A stretch of DNA of 26,477 bases, taken from contig VHZZ01001467.1 in the NCBI GenBank assembly GCA_009801015.1, forward strand, positions 93,853-120,329, given 5' to 3'. Source of the stretch: Silene noctiflora (lineage: Eukaryota > Streptophyta > Magnoliopsida > Caryophyllales > Caryophyllaceae). The notes beneath the pieces were generated by a model that made no database searches, had not been told where the DNA came from, and saw only the letters and a list, made by a program, of their open reading frames with translations. Both the position numbers and the translations under genes were made by a program. This document shows, piece by piece, positions 1-11,000 of this stretch (position 1 is the stretch's first letter; every line of letters starts with the position of its first letter).

Positions 1-426
1 ACATTAAAAGATTATCATAAGGTGAAGTGATCCTATGATTATAAATAAGAGTCATCATTGGAACTTAGGTGCCAACACAAAATCTTTTGAATCTCTCAAG
101 TATTGTCATAATACAAATAATAACATACAAAATAATAAACACGTAAATATTTATAAAGACGATTATATATTAGTGATATTATCATATGTTTACTTTAAGA
201 AAAAATTATGAAAATAATATAGTAAGATTCGTGGTAAAAAAAAATGTTATCATTAAAATATAGATTTCATATAATTTGCACATACAATCCAAAATTTTTG
301 AGTCTCTCAAGTATTGTCTTCGAGAGCTCTTATAAGAGTACGTCAGTTACAACAATAACAACAAATATTAAGCCTTACAATCATTTAAGTTAATTACTCC
401 GTTGCAACGCACGGGTGCCAAACTAG
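1..426 (+). mobile_element. Helitron-like element, 3' part
   Basis: The stretch ends in CTAG (423-426) followed by T, as Helitrons do when they insert between A and T. Just upstream is the palindrome CGTTGCAACG within CCGTTGCAACGCACGGG (399-415), which can form the short terminal hairpin and matches a 3' end common in plant non-autonomous Helitrons. The direct repeat shared with 1739-2541 starts exactly at 427, which supports a real element boundary. An imperfect internal repeat containing TCTCTCAAGTATTGTC occurs near 93-108 and 302-317. No Rep/helicase coding is visible. The 5' (TC) end was not identified and may lie left of the window. Confidence 0.6.
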
Positions 427-640
427 TATAATAGATGAATTAAATTGTAATTGTATGTTAGTTTCCTTATTTAGTGAATGAACATAATTATCATTAGTTT
501 CCTTTGTTGAGAATATGCTTTTTTTGCGGGAAAATAATAGAGATCACTTATTCTTTTAGTAGATAGGGAATAGGTTTTCTTATAAATTTAAAATGGTTTT
601 GACTTTTTAAGTAAGATGATCACTATGTCAAATTGCCTAT

Positions 641-988
641 GACCCTATTTGGTAAATAGCCGATTAATTTCAGCATAAACAGATTGCGAAGCAGATTATA
701 AATGACAAATTTTAACAGAAGGTTTGACTAACATATTATAATTATTAGAATTAATTTGAGTGTTTGATAATTGACAGATTACGATTGGTAGATTGTTAGT
801 TTTCTTTGTAAAATGTAACAAAATTTCCTAATTTAGAATATGTTAACCAATATGCTGTGGTCAGCAGCATACTGACCTCAAATATGTTATTTATCAAACA
901 CTAAAAATCAGCATATTGACTGTTCAAACATGCTAAAACCCTTGATTATGCTAAAAATTGGTCAGTATGTCGTTTACCAAACAAGGCC
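641..988. mobile_element. MITE with hAT-like terminal inverted repeats, copy 1
   Basis: The ends form an imperfect inverted repeat of about 17 bp: GACCCTATTTGGTAAAT at 641-657 and, on the minus strand at 988-972, GGCCTTGTTTGGTAAAC. The TTTGGTAAA core is typical of hAT-related plant MITEs. The interior has several short AGCATATT/AATATGCT motifs in both orientations. No convincing 8-bp target duplication is seen. The copy at 1952-2311 is about 360 bp. Confidence 0.6.
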
Positions 989-999
989 ATATATAACTA

Positions 1000-1206
1000 C
1001 TCCCTCATTTCCGGTCATTTGTTATCCTATTTCATTTTGGGTATCTCAGTCAATTGTTGTCTTTTCTATTTTAGGATTGCATTTGATGAGCAATTTGATC
1101 TTTGACACTCAATTTGATCCATATGTCATTTTAAAATTGGCCCCCTCCTATTTTCTTGGACTTTGTGCTAACACTAAAGGACAATAATTGACCGGAACAG
1201 AGGAAA
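1000..1206. mobile_element. Stowaway-like MITE (207 bp)
   Basis: The element starts CTCCCTCATTTCCGGTC and its right end reads TTTCCTCTGTTCCGGTC on the other strand. TA lies on both sides (998-999 and 1207-1208), as expected for Tc1/mariner-type Stowaway insertion. The interior matches the elements at 2323-2529 and, in opposite orientation, 9780-9988. No coding capacity. Confidence 0.75.
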
Positions 1207-1218
1207 TATAAAATTATA

Positions 1219-1307
1219 CTCCCTCCGTCCCGGTCATTTGTTGTCCTTTTCCATTTTTGGGTGTCTCAGTCATTTGTTGTCCTTTCTATTTTAGGATTGC
1301 ATTTGAT
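1219..1307. mobile_element. Stowaway-like MITE, left-end fragment
   Basis: A second element of the same family begins with CTCCCTCCGTCCCGG directly after a TA, at the right edge of direct repeat copy 1. Homology to the other copies stops near the undetermined base at 1308, and no matching right end is found before the second direct repeat. It is therefore truncated or rearranged. Confidence 0.6.
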
Positions 1308-1738
1308 NTATTAACATCTTATTTGATTTATTTAATGCTTATATGCACGACACTTGAAATTTTATATTTTTATAAATTTACTTGTATAATATTGATACCT
1401 TATNATTGTTTACATTTATCATCATTATATTTTACTTTGATAAATAAAAGTTAGAACTGAAAATTAGTAAAGAGAATTGAGTAATGAGTTAAAATATAGC
1501 ATAAAGTTAATGAGTTTCAGTTTATACTTTTTTTTTTTCAATTTGTTTTGTCACGAAAGTAATAACAACAATCGTTTTATAGAGAATATGGCTCAACTCA
1601 TTCATTTAATAATGGGATCAACAAAAGATTTAGCAATTTATAATTTTATATCAATTTTATTTTATATTAATTAAAATAATATAGTTTAGAATTTAATGAA
1701 AATAATATAATTTGATGAAAAATTAATTTCAATGAAAA
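1308..1738. other. AT-rich spacer between the direct repeats
   Basis: This is very AT-rich DNA with undetermined bases at 1308 and 1404. Short open frames here look like chance frames of low complexity. Nothing recognisable was found. Confidence 0.5.
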
Positions 1739-1951
1739 TATAATAGATGAATTAAATTGTACTGGTATATTAGTTTCCTTATTTAGTGAATAAACATAAT
1801 TATGATTAGTTTCCTTTGTTGAGGATATGCTTTTTTGCGGGAAAATAATAGAGATCACTTATTTTTTTAGTAGATAGGGAATAAGTTTTCTTATAAATTT
1901 AAAATGGTTTTGACTTTTTAAGTAAGATGATCGCTATGTCAAACTGCCTAT

Positions 1952-2311
1952 GACCCTATTTGGTAAACAACGGATTAATTTCAGCATAAACAGATTGTGA
2001 AAAGAGATTATAAATGACAAATTTTAACAGAAGGTTTGACTAACATATTATAATTAGCAGAATTAATTTGAGTGTTTGGTAACTGACAGATTACGATTAG
2101 TAAATTGTTAGTTTTCTTTGTAAAATGTAGCAAAATTTCCCTTAGAATATGCTAACCAATATGCTGTGGTAAGCAACATATTGTAAAACAGCATATTGAC
2201 CCCAAATATGTTGTTTATCAAACACTAAAATCAACATATTAACTGGGCAGACATGCGAAAATCTTTGAATATGCTAAAAATTGGCCAATATGCCGTTTAC
2301 CAAATAGGGCC
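1952..2311. mobile_element. MITE with hAT-like terminal inverted repeats, copy 2
   Basis: The inverted ends GACCCTATTTGGTAAAC (1952-1968) and GGCCCTATTTGGTAAAC (minus strand, 2311-2295) match at 16 of 17 positions, better than in copy 1. The interior is collinear with 641-988. No clear target duplication is visible. Confidence 0.65.
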
Positions 2312-2322
2312 ATATATAACTA

Positions 2323-2529
2323 CTCCCTCATTTTCAGTCATTTGTTGTCCATTTCATTATGGGGTACCTCGGTCAATTGTTGTCCTTTCTATTTTAGGAT
2401 TACATTTGATGAACAATTTGATCTTTGACACTCAATATGGTCAATTTGTCATTTAATAATTGACCTCCTCCTTTTTCCTTGGACTTTGTGCCAACACTAA
2501 AGGACAATAATTGATCGGAACATAGGAAA
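2323..2529. mobile_element. Stowaway-like MITE (207 bp), second copy
   Basis: The ends CTCCCTCATTTTCAGTC and, on the minus strand, TTTCCTATGTTCCGATC are flanked by TA at 2321-2322 and 2530-2531. The length equals that of its partner at 1000-1206, consistent with duplication of a block that already held the insertion. Confidence 0.75.
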
Positions 2530-2541
2530 TATATGAAATTA

Positions 2542-3352
2542 TATTAAGAAAAGACAACCATTGGGTGAAGCCATCCCAAAGTCCTAATGGTGACGCTTCC
2601 AATCACGCCAAAAAATAATCAATAGAATCACCAAGTATCTTTCTTCCTCATACACAATTACACATAACACATCCGATGAAAACGAGGTGACCTCCCATTT
2701 CATACCGCCCGTATTGCTTGTGACGTCTCACAAGCCTCTCCCCACTTGCCTCTCCCACTTGCAAGTTTGTCTCACGTCACAAATGAGAATTTGTGCATTT
2801 CATATCACTCAACAGACCACCCTAAAATATTAAAAATACAAGTAATAAATAAAGAGAGACGGTCTCCTAGAGCAATCGTAACTTAATTTGACTTTTGTAT
2901 GTGATATTATACATGTCTTTATAACGAGCTTACATACTTAAAGTTGTAAAATACTTTCTTCGGCTCAAAGAAGTTGAACTGAAGTGATTGGAGCTGAATT
3001 TAACTGTACTAAACTGAATGATGCGGAGCTGAAATAAATAAAATTCAAGTAAAAGTAATTTGATAAAATTGAGCTATGTAAAACTGGATGAAGTTAAGCG
3101 TAACTGAAATGCAATGAAATTAAAAATAAGATCTAACTTACTACCAAAATACGAATATACAATACAATCATTTTATATATAAAAACAACTATTATTAATA
3201 CTAAAAAATGAATGTCCGACAAATAAAAGAACCGTCTTACATTATGAAACGGTTGTTGTGTCAACAAAAGGATACGACCTGAAAAAAATCGGACGGCTAT
3301 GAACGATTGATTAACGAAACAAAGATTGCTTCTTCTATATATTCCGTACTAT
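2542..3352. other. Intergenic DNA upstream of the malate dehydrogenase gene
   Basis: No gene is visible. The region holds low-complexity runs rich in CTGAA/GAACTG words (about 2950-3120) and GAGAC/GTCTC-rich segments (about 2720-2870) of a kind common in plant repeats. It probably includes the distal promoter of the gene at 5979. Confidence 0.5.
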
Positions 3353-3362
3353 TCTATAAATA
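3353..3362 (+). promoter_or_regulatory. Probable TATA box of the plastid NAD-MDH gene
   Basis: TCTATAAATA lies about 110 bp before the inferred leader-intron donor at 3473. That would place transcription start near 3385. A second candidate, CTATATATT, is at 3334-3342. This is inferred from sequence only. Confidence 0.4.
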
Positions 3363-3881
3363 TTCCACACTTGCACTTTTTCACAAAAATTCCCTACATT
3401 TTTTGACGAATTTGGCAGCTAACACTACCATATTCATTCACCTACTTCTCTGTACTCCTCGCATTTACTCAGGTACCATTTTCATTCATTTACTTTACTT
3501 CAATCGAATTCAATATTTCATGCTTCAGATTTACACTTTTGTTATGATGTTCATTGTTTTTTGCTACTTGGGTATTTAAGATTTTGATTGTTATTTGGTG
3601 GGTTTATCTTAATTTGTTCGATTTTTATAGATCTGATTTGGGTTTTTGGTTAATTACTGCTTGATTTAAGTTTATTTAACTATTTTTTGTGATGTGGATA
3701 TATGTTATTTTGTCTGAAATGTATGTAAATTTGTTATTTAGTTTTACAAATTGCATAATTTCTTGGAATATTTTGTCTAGATTTGACCTTTTAATGTGGG
3801 TATGTATGTTGTGATTTCTTGATTTTTGTTTGTGGGGTATGTTGTGGTTTGAAGTCAAATTGAGTAAGTCTGTTGTTTGTT

Positions 3882-3979
3882 TACGACTCCCTCGGCCTCA
3901 ATCATTTGTTTACGTTTTTCAATCATTGGTAACGGGTATTTTAATTAAAGGTAAAGAAATGATTGAGACAAAGGCAGTA
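3882..3979. mobile_element. Short Stowaway-like MITE in the leader intron
   Basis: Imperfect inverted ends lie at the two sides: CTCCCTCGGCCTCAATCATT on the left and CTGCCTTTGTCTCAATCATT on the minus strand at the right, next to TA. The ~100-bp length and internal TTTAATTAAA match the element at 13683-13779. Confidence 0.55.
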
Positions 3980-5274
3980 CATAGCATGCCTGATGGGCGT
4001 GATGGCTGATTATTTCCAAGTTCATATCCTAGCTAGAAGACAAAAGTAGCCAATTCATATGTCATGTGATATGTGTGTTGAATTTTCATGATGATTAGAG
4101 TTTAGATAGGATGGGGATAGCTCATGGGTTTTTTGCTCACTTACCCACTATGACATTTTTGGGATTTGCCGTTTGTCGGTTATTGGTGCTCAATCTTGTG
4201 TTGGAGATTCTGAATTTTTTCTGCATAGTGGTTCTATACTACTGAATCATGAGATTTAGAAGACTTTCTAGAATGGAGATTGGGGTTTTCCGGTAGAGAA
4301 GAACATGAGTTTGAATGGGTTGATGGCATGATACTTCACGCAATCACGCCCCATTTAAACAGTAGACTCTGTTCTCTTTCTTGATGCCTCTTTAGTAGGA
4401 TGCATGTTTGTCGCCCTTTCTTGATATGAGGAAAAGATAATGCGTTGTCCTTTACTCTCTCAATTTTTAGTGAGAAGATCAGTTTGAGTGGATTAGTCTT
4501 CCCTTTGTCGATATGAGAAGTCGGTTCTTATGCAAAATGTAATTGAGTGGTTGGTGACGTGTGACCTTTGAAGTTTTAATTGAATTTTCCAAATTGGGCT
4601 ACTGTTTTACGCATCTAGAACAACTCTTTATGACCTCTGGGTTGGGCCATCTGATACAGGGCATGTTATTTTGTTTGATTCATTCTGCTATCCTTGTCAA
4701 TAGTTTTAACTAAGTGGGATCCTTGCGGGTATGTTACTATGTAGTTGATCTCGCAAATTTTCTGATAAATAATGAGAGGATGCTGCCTTGGATTTTGGAT
4801 GTTGGTGAAAGAACTAAGCTTATTTGTGTATCTGGCTTAACTTATTCATTTGGTCAGGAACAGATTGTATGCTAAGTATAAGATGACACTGTCTTCAAAA
4901 TTTTGGATGTCGGTGATGAACTAGTTAAATCCATCTATCTTACGTAACTTGCTGATGTTATCCTTTAGTTGGGATTAACAACATTGTGGTAATGAGAGAA
5001 GATTGTATGTTATGGAGACATGTGTGTCTGATATTTGTATTTAGTGTAGTGAGCCTTTGTATCTAAGTTGCCCGACTTTGGTTGAAAGACGACTCAGATA
5101 ATGATTGTCTAGGAAACCATTTAAAAAATGAAGCTAAAGTGTGCTGTAAGGACTAAGAAACATAGTAAAACTGGAAGTTATGCCTGTAGCTGATATTGCA
5201 CTTATTTGACTGTGCTTCGATGGTGCGGAAACTGTACTATGCGACACTTTTTAGTAAGCACTGATATCTAGAGA

Positions 5275-5400
5275 CCTGTACAACGACAATTACATTACTC
5301 TAGTGCCTCAAGAAATCGCGCAGGTAGCAGGGTAAAGGTAAGGTATAAGCAGCCTTACCACTGTGTTGACAACAGAGAGAGATGTGTTTGTGCATGACCC
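5275..5400 (+). repeat. Possible SINE-like repeat remnant
   Basis: The segment runs from a CAACGACAATTACATTACTC block through GTGCCTCAAG to GGTAAGGTATAAGCAGCCTT. It resembles a dispersed short repeat seen in many plant genomes. No poly(A) or poly(T) tail and no target duplication were identified, so the class is uncertain. Confidence 0.3.
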
Positions 5401-5978
5401 AAATGAAAGAAGTTGTCGAGGATTTTATAAAATGATTGCTACCTTATAATGAAAGGAAGCACAGTCAGTTTAGAGAGTTAATTTTGCTTTATTCGCTCCT
5501 ATTCTGGAACCAAAGAATACAATTTTTTTCTCTCCGTTGAGAATGGAAATATCTAGAGACCTTTAGCTTTAGCTGTTAGATATTTAACATGCAAGTCCTG
5601 CTAACTGGCATAGTGGCATGTGTTGAAATGCCAGCTAGTTATGTTGTGGAGATGCAAATGTGCACTGTTATATCTTGTTGTCAATGGAATGTAAAATGAA
5701 ATTCCGATCTAGCTTGTGTATGCATCCAGTAGATATTAACAAAGTGTGTGGGTGTAATCTCCTAATCTGATGAAAGGCTAAACAATTTAGCTACAGAAAG
5801 CAGAAGTAACTACATAATTGGCACTCACATTGCGCAGTTTTATTATCTTTCCTTATTTACCAGTATTTGCTGCGTAGCTTTAGCATATCATTGGGTTTTT
5901 CCCTTTTTATACTTAACCCATTATTGCTGCATGCTTCTAGGTGAGTTCGGTTGTGAAGTTATCGCTCAATAATACAAG

Positions 5979-7190
5979 ATGGCTGCAACAACTGCTGCAA
6001 ATGTGTTCCTTGGATCAATTTCACACAGCAACGTGAAGGTAGGCATGGTTCCGAAAATGAAATCATCTAGTCTTCAAATGAAATCCACCCAAGATTTTAG
6101 CAGTTTCAGTGGCCTCAACTCGTCCTTCCTCGGAGAACGCGGTGTTGTTTCCCTACGAAGTTCTTTCAAAAGCAAAGCAGTGAAACAACCCAATGAATCT
6201 TATTCTAAAATGCAACCGATTTCTGCATCTTTCAAAGTGGCTGTTCTTGGAGCAGCTGGCGGTATTGGTCAGCCATTGGCCCTCCTTATTAAGATGTCCC
6301 CACTAGTCTCAAAGCTCCACCTTTATGACATAGCAAATGTCAAGGGAGTTGCTGCTGACCTCAGCCACTGTAATACACCCTCTGAGACTGTAGCTTTTAC
6401 CGGGCCTGAGCAGTTAGCCGATGCCCTAAGAGGTGTAGATGTCGTGGTCATCCCGGCAGGAGTCCCAAGAAAGCCCGGAATGACCCGAGATGATCTTTTC
6501 AATATCAATGCTGGCATAGTCAAGTCATTGGTTGAGGCTGTTGCTGATAACTGCCCAGATGCTTTTATTCACATAATCAGCAACCCGGTGAACTCAACTG
6601 TCCCAATTGCGGCCGAGGTCCTAAAACAAAAGGGTGTTTATAACCCTAAGAAGCTCTTTGGTGTGACCACTCTTGATGTTGTTAGGGCAAACACATTTGT
6701 TGCTCAAAAGAAGAATTTGAAACTCATTGATGTCGATGTGCCTGTGATCGGTGGACATGCCGGTATCACCATTTTACCCCTATTGTCCAAGACAAAACCA
6801 TCTGTCAGCTTCACAGATGGGGAGGTGGAGGAATTGACTGTAAGAATTCAAAATGCCGGGACTGAAGTTGTGGAAGCCAAAGCCGGGGCAGGGTCTGCGA
6901 CACTGTCAATGGCATATGCTGCTGCCAGATTCGTCGAGTCCTCTTTGCGGGCACTTGACGGGGACTCGGATGTGTACGAATGCTCGTTTGTACAATCAGA
7001 GCTGACCGAGCTCCCGTTCTTTGCATCCAGAATTAAGCTAGGAAGGAACGGAGTGGAGGCTTTTGTGAAATCTGATGTACATGGGCTAACTGACTACGAA
7101 GCCGCGGCTCTAGAAGCACTTAAACCGGAGCTAAAAGCAAGTATTGAGAAGGGAATTGCTTTTGCTAACAAACAACCAGCTAATGCGTGA
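5979..7190 (+). CDS. Plastidic NAD-dependent malate dehydrogenase
   Basis: This intronless CDS encodes 403 residues, the usual size for plant plastid NAD-MDH. The enzyme interconverts malate and oxaloacetate with NAD(H) in the plastid, supporting redox export and dark metabolism. Residues 1 to about 80 are Ser/Lys/Ala-rich and poor in acidic residues, consistent with a chloroplast transit peptide. The Rossmann motif GAAGGIG is at 91-97, with the NAD-selecting Asp at 117. The active-site loop with Arg164 and Arg170 is in RKPGMTR. SNPVN is at 201-205, and the catalytic pair is Asp233 (TTLDVVRA) and His260 (GGHAG). All key residues are present. The N-terminal presequence separates it from cytosolic and NADP forms. 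Mitochondrial or peroxisomal NAD-MDH are close relatives, but their presequences are shorter. Known from the Arabidopsis orthologue: it also has a role in plastid biogenesis through an FtsH complex. Confidence 0.95.
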   Translation: MAATTAANVFLGSISHSNVKVGMVPKMKSSSLQMKSTQDFSSFSGLNSSFLGERGVVSLRSSFKSKAVKQPNESYSKMQPISASFKVAVLGAAGGIGQPLALLIKMSPLVSKLHLYDIANVKGVAADLSHCNTPSETVAFTGPEQLADALRGVDVVVIPAGVPRKPGMTRDDLFNINAGIVKSLVEAVADNCPDAFIHIISNPVNSTVPIAAEVLKQKGVYNPKKLFGVTTLDVVRANTFVAQKKNLKLIDVDVPVIGGHAGITILPLLSKTKPSVSFTDGEVEELTVRIQNAGTEVVEAKAGAGSATLSMAYAAARFVESSLRALDGDSDVYECSFVQSELTELPFFASRIKLGRNGVEAFVKSDVHGLTDYEAAALEALKPELKASIEKGIAFANKQPANA

Positions 7191-8036
7191 GACTGGAGGC
7201 TTTTTTAGGTATCCAATTTGATATGAGGAATGCATGGGACGCTGTTTCGATATACTTGATTGATGAACTCAATTTTGTAGCTTTAAAACGGGTTGATGCC
7301 CACTGATAAAAAGTTCGTGTTAGACATGAACCCTTGTATTTGAGTCTTTGGTGGACTGTAAGTCTTGTGATCCTCTGAGGCTTTGATGCTTCATTTGTCG
7401 GGAGAGCTTTTTCTTTAAAATTTTCGAGCATAATGTCTAAAATTTTGGACGAATTTCATCAGTTGTATTTCAGTTGTGACATTGGAACAAAATTTCGCAT
7501 TTGCAAGCTGATCAAAGACTATGCGATCCGATAGTCTTGACCAGTCCTTATTTTAGCAAGTCGGAACTACTTAAATTTTGGGAAAACAGTTTAAAAACCA
7601 GACAGGCGATCAAACTACTCACACAGAAGTTAAAGAATTTGTCTGACAACTTTTCATGAATTCTTATGGAAAATTCCCAGTGCGCAATGTGATTTTAACC
7701 GTTGAGACTCAAAGGTGTGAATCGAGCAGAAGCGGTGCTCAAGGAGTGTATAGAGTGGACTATGGTACATGTTATATTTTTCATGTTCAATTGCGCATAG
7801 AAGTCCACGAACGAGGGATTACCATAAAAAAAAAAAATGAAGCTCAATTTCACAAGAGTATTGGACATATGATCTCTGAGATTACATCAGAAAGCTTATA
7901 ACATTCAGAGAGGGAAGGGGCAAATAACTACGACCATACAAACACAAATTTACACATGTAAGCGACCCAAAATTATCAGCTTATCAGAATGCAAGTCGGA
8001 AATGCAGATAATAACTGCCAGAGGTTCAATATATGT
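7191..8036. other. Convergent intergenic region
   Basis: This holds the 3' ends of two converging genes, malate dehydrogenase (+) and VPS37 (-). Short open frames are unsupported. No repeat or RNA gene was recognised, and the poly(A) sites cannot be placed confidently. Confidence 0.5.
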
Positions 8037-11000
8037 TCATCCAACAGAAGAAGTCTTGGCAGCAAGGTGGGTAAGAGCTCGACGATGGTACAAATAACGC
8101 AGCTTCTTGTATTTCTGGACAAATGGTCCCACCTCTATTTCCTTCTCCAGGAACTGCCGGTTTAGAGCTTCTGAATCCTCATCTACTTTGTTCATTGAAT
8201 CTGCACAATCCCAGTAAGTTTGGTTGATTATACTCGCATAAGAATAGGGGGGAAGTCTATATTTTGAAAAGATAGAGAGACTGTAGTACACAACAGTTTC
8301 CCTTGGTTAATTGCGTTTAATTCTTTAATGAGAGTAAATCATGAACTTGAGCAAAAAAAAAGAGTATGCGCAAGGAGACAGTGGAAAAACGGCCAGCAAT
8401 ATGTGCACATCAGTGTGACTGTGGAGCTAATTATACAGATCCCGAGAATTAATTTACCAGCAGTCAAATTGACATCCTTTCTGGGCTCAACAAATTACTT
8501 GTTTGGTTGGCAAACAAACAACAACTCAGAGAGTAGATAACTAAGCACTTTTTTTTTTTTAACAAAACAAGTGGGAGTAGGACTCTGAATGTATACATCC
8601 TACTGGCAATTTCAACTTGTGTTAACCAAACAGTTTTGGGTAATTGCCATGGATTTCCAAGTATTGGAAATTTATGTCCATAGGATTTCAACTTGCTTTA
8701 CATGTTAGCCGGTCCCAAATAAATGATATTCTGGATATAGGCTTCGTTGTTGGGAATTTCAACTTCCTAAAAGTGAAGCAATTAAGTACTACAAGTAACT
8801 CTTTAGTCTATATAAACTAATAAGAACACAAACATTATGCTGCAGGGTTTCTGGAAGCTCGGTTTTCACAGGCGCTTAATTGAGTGTCGTCTGTCAAATG
8901 TACTCATAATAGTAAGATGAACATGATAAATTACCTTGCAACTTCTCCAGAAGTGATGCAAGAGAATAGCACTTCATGATTTCGTCTTTCTGTCTCTCTA
9001 AGTTGTTCAATTTTTCCTGTGCATCAGCTAACTCACTTGTACGAATGATCATGCACTGTGACAATGGCAACAACACGAGGAAATGTAAGGGAAATTCTCT
9101 CATGTCCCCACTCTCCAAACATCATTCAAACAAATACGCCTTCATTTCCGTAGACATTTCCAACTCACCTGATTTCTCAGTTCCATTATCTGTGGTTCCT
9201 TCTCCAAATTATCCCCTGCCAATATAAAATACAATAAGTGTTGGCTCACCATTTACTGGACTTACAGCAAAGAAAACCAAATAAAAAACTCACTAGCAAG
9301 TTGAAGAGTTGCCTTCTGCAATTCATCCCTGACCTAAGCACATAAAATGATGAAAAATTGTCAGATGCTTGAAAGTAACATAAGCACAATCTATTGCTCT
9401 AATGTTGAAAGTGGTGTTTGTCTAAAATAGTTTGACAAAAAAGAATGAAGATAGGGAAAAGAACTTTCTTGTATATAGGAGTGTACTCAGTTTGGAACTC
9501 GAACAGAGGAAAGGGATAAAAATAGTTGCGTTATTGCAGCAACATCATCATCAATATTCAACTATAATTACATGGTAGGGGGTACAAAGCCTTTCCAATG
9601 CAGTAACACAGACACTCTTTCTAAGTGACTCTTATCCGAAAATGGGACGACCATCAGCTATTTAATGAAAGGAAAGGGAGAGTGGGTTTAGCAAGGTGTG
9701 TACCACATATCCATCTCAAGTTATAATGATAATTAGAGAGAAGTGGTAAAGTAAGGATAAGGGATAAGATAAATTAGTACTCCCTCCGTCCCGGTCAATT
9801 GTTGCCCTTTGATTTTGGCACAAAGACCAAGAAAAGAGGAGGGGGGGCAATTATTAGATGACAAGTGGACTAAATTGAGTGTGAATGATCAAATTACTCA
9901 TCAAATCCATTACTTAAATAGAAAGGACAACAATTGACTGAGACACCCCAAAATGGAATAGGACAACACGTGACCGGGACAAAGGGAGTATTAAAAAAGG
10001 CAAGTGAGAAGATTAGTAGGATGGAGGAAGTACATGTTCATATAGGGCATAGTACGAATTAGGCAATCTAGCCACCATCCAGTTCAATAAAATGAGAATC
10101 TACATAGCTCATTCCCTTATCTAAGGGTTGTTTCCACCTAGCACCCATCTTGCTTCGATTGTGTAAAGGAAAATAGAAATTTCTCACAGTATATAATGAA
10201 CAAATGATGCACCAAGGCAGAACCAATAATGCAAATCAACAAGCTGTTGAAAGTTTGTCACCTAAGAAATTCTACATTCCTAATCAACAACACCAACTTA
10301 TGCAATCCCAAATCTCTATAATTAACAGTTGATGGGTTTACAACCATTCACAGCACTTCATTATTTTTCAAAGAATAGAATCAAAGTATAAAATTGAGAG
10401 ATAGAGGGGATATCTGCATACTAGAAAACTCACATTGTTTTGCGTCTTTACTTGATCAAGAGAGAGCAGAAATTGGTTGTAGGCCTCTTTGTCTGTCAAA
10501 AGCTTCCGCAAATCATCAACACTGTAAGATTTCAAAGAACATCAACGGTGAGGTAGATCAAAGTGATCATAAACTTAATAAAGAAAAGATAACTTTATTA
10601 TCATAACATTGATCATTAAAAACGCTAGGTTTCCTATCTCTGATTTTTCATCAGCCCTCAAATGTTTTATCCCAAAATTAAGGACATATAATCCACCAGA
10701 CAAAGGATATTGAAACGCAAATGAGAACATGATGACCACAGACGAGAGAAGTTGGCATGCACTTTGACCTCAATTCACAAGTCGTTTTCAACATAATGGT
10801 AACAATAGTTGACATCTGCCAATCACATTCTATCCAAAAATAAACTAGGGAAACACAGTTGAATCTTAAGCATGTACTCATTTAAAAATACTGTAAGGAA
10901 TGTTAAACCTTCATTCAATTGGCTAGACCCTTTGTTTAGATGAAGGAAAATGAACACTTATACATCTAATTAGTGAATGCAGACAAAGTCATACAAGTTC

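Larger units (their letters stand above)
427..1217 (+). repeat. Direct repeat, copy 1 (~0.79 kb)
   Basis: This stretch aligns over its whole length with 1739-2541, with scattered substitutions and small indels (roughly 90% identical by eye). It contains about 215 bp of plain AT-rich DNA, a hAT-like MITE (641-988) and a Stowaway-like MITE (1000-1206). Its left edge coincides with the Helitron end at 426/427. An E2F-type TTTTCCCGC (minus strand, 526-534) is present and conserved in the second copy. No coding sequence is supported. Confidence 0.85.
1739..2541 (+). repeat. Direct repeat, copy 2 (~0.80 kb)
   Basis: This is the second copy of the block at 427-1217, in the same orientation and offset by 1312 bp at its left end. 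It carries the same nested MITEs (1952-2311 and 2323-2529) and the conserved TTTTCCCGC (minus strand, 1837-1845). The base before its left edge is A (AAA|TATAATAG), so it looks like the empty target site of the Helitron that abuts copy 1. No coding sequence is supported. Confidence 0.85.
3385..5940 (+). other. 5' leader exon and long leader intron of the plastid NAD-MDH gene
   Basis: The CDS at 5979 is preceded at 5940 by a good acceptor: a pyrimidine-rich stretch then CATGCTTCTAG. No TATA-like start fits just upstream. A matching donor, CTCAG|GTACC, lies at 3472/3473, so a non-coding exon of about 90 bp (about 3385-3472) and an intron at 3473-5940 (2468 bp) are proposed. The T-rich character of 3480-3860 is typical of plant intron sequence. 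Two repeat insertions lie inside (3882-3979 and about 5275-5400). Exact transcription start and donor need transcript data. Confidence 0.5.

Noticed and set aside
7656..7901. 81-codon plus-strand frame after malate dehydrogenase
   Set aside because: It contains an A-homopolymer run encoding Lys-Lys-Lys, has no family resemblance and lies in the convergent 3' region.
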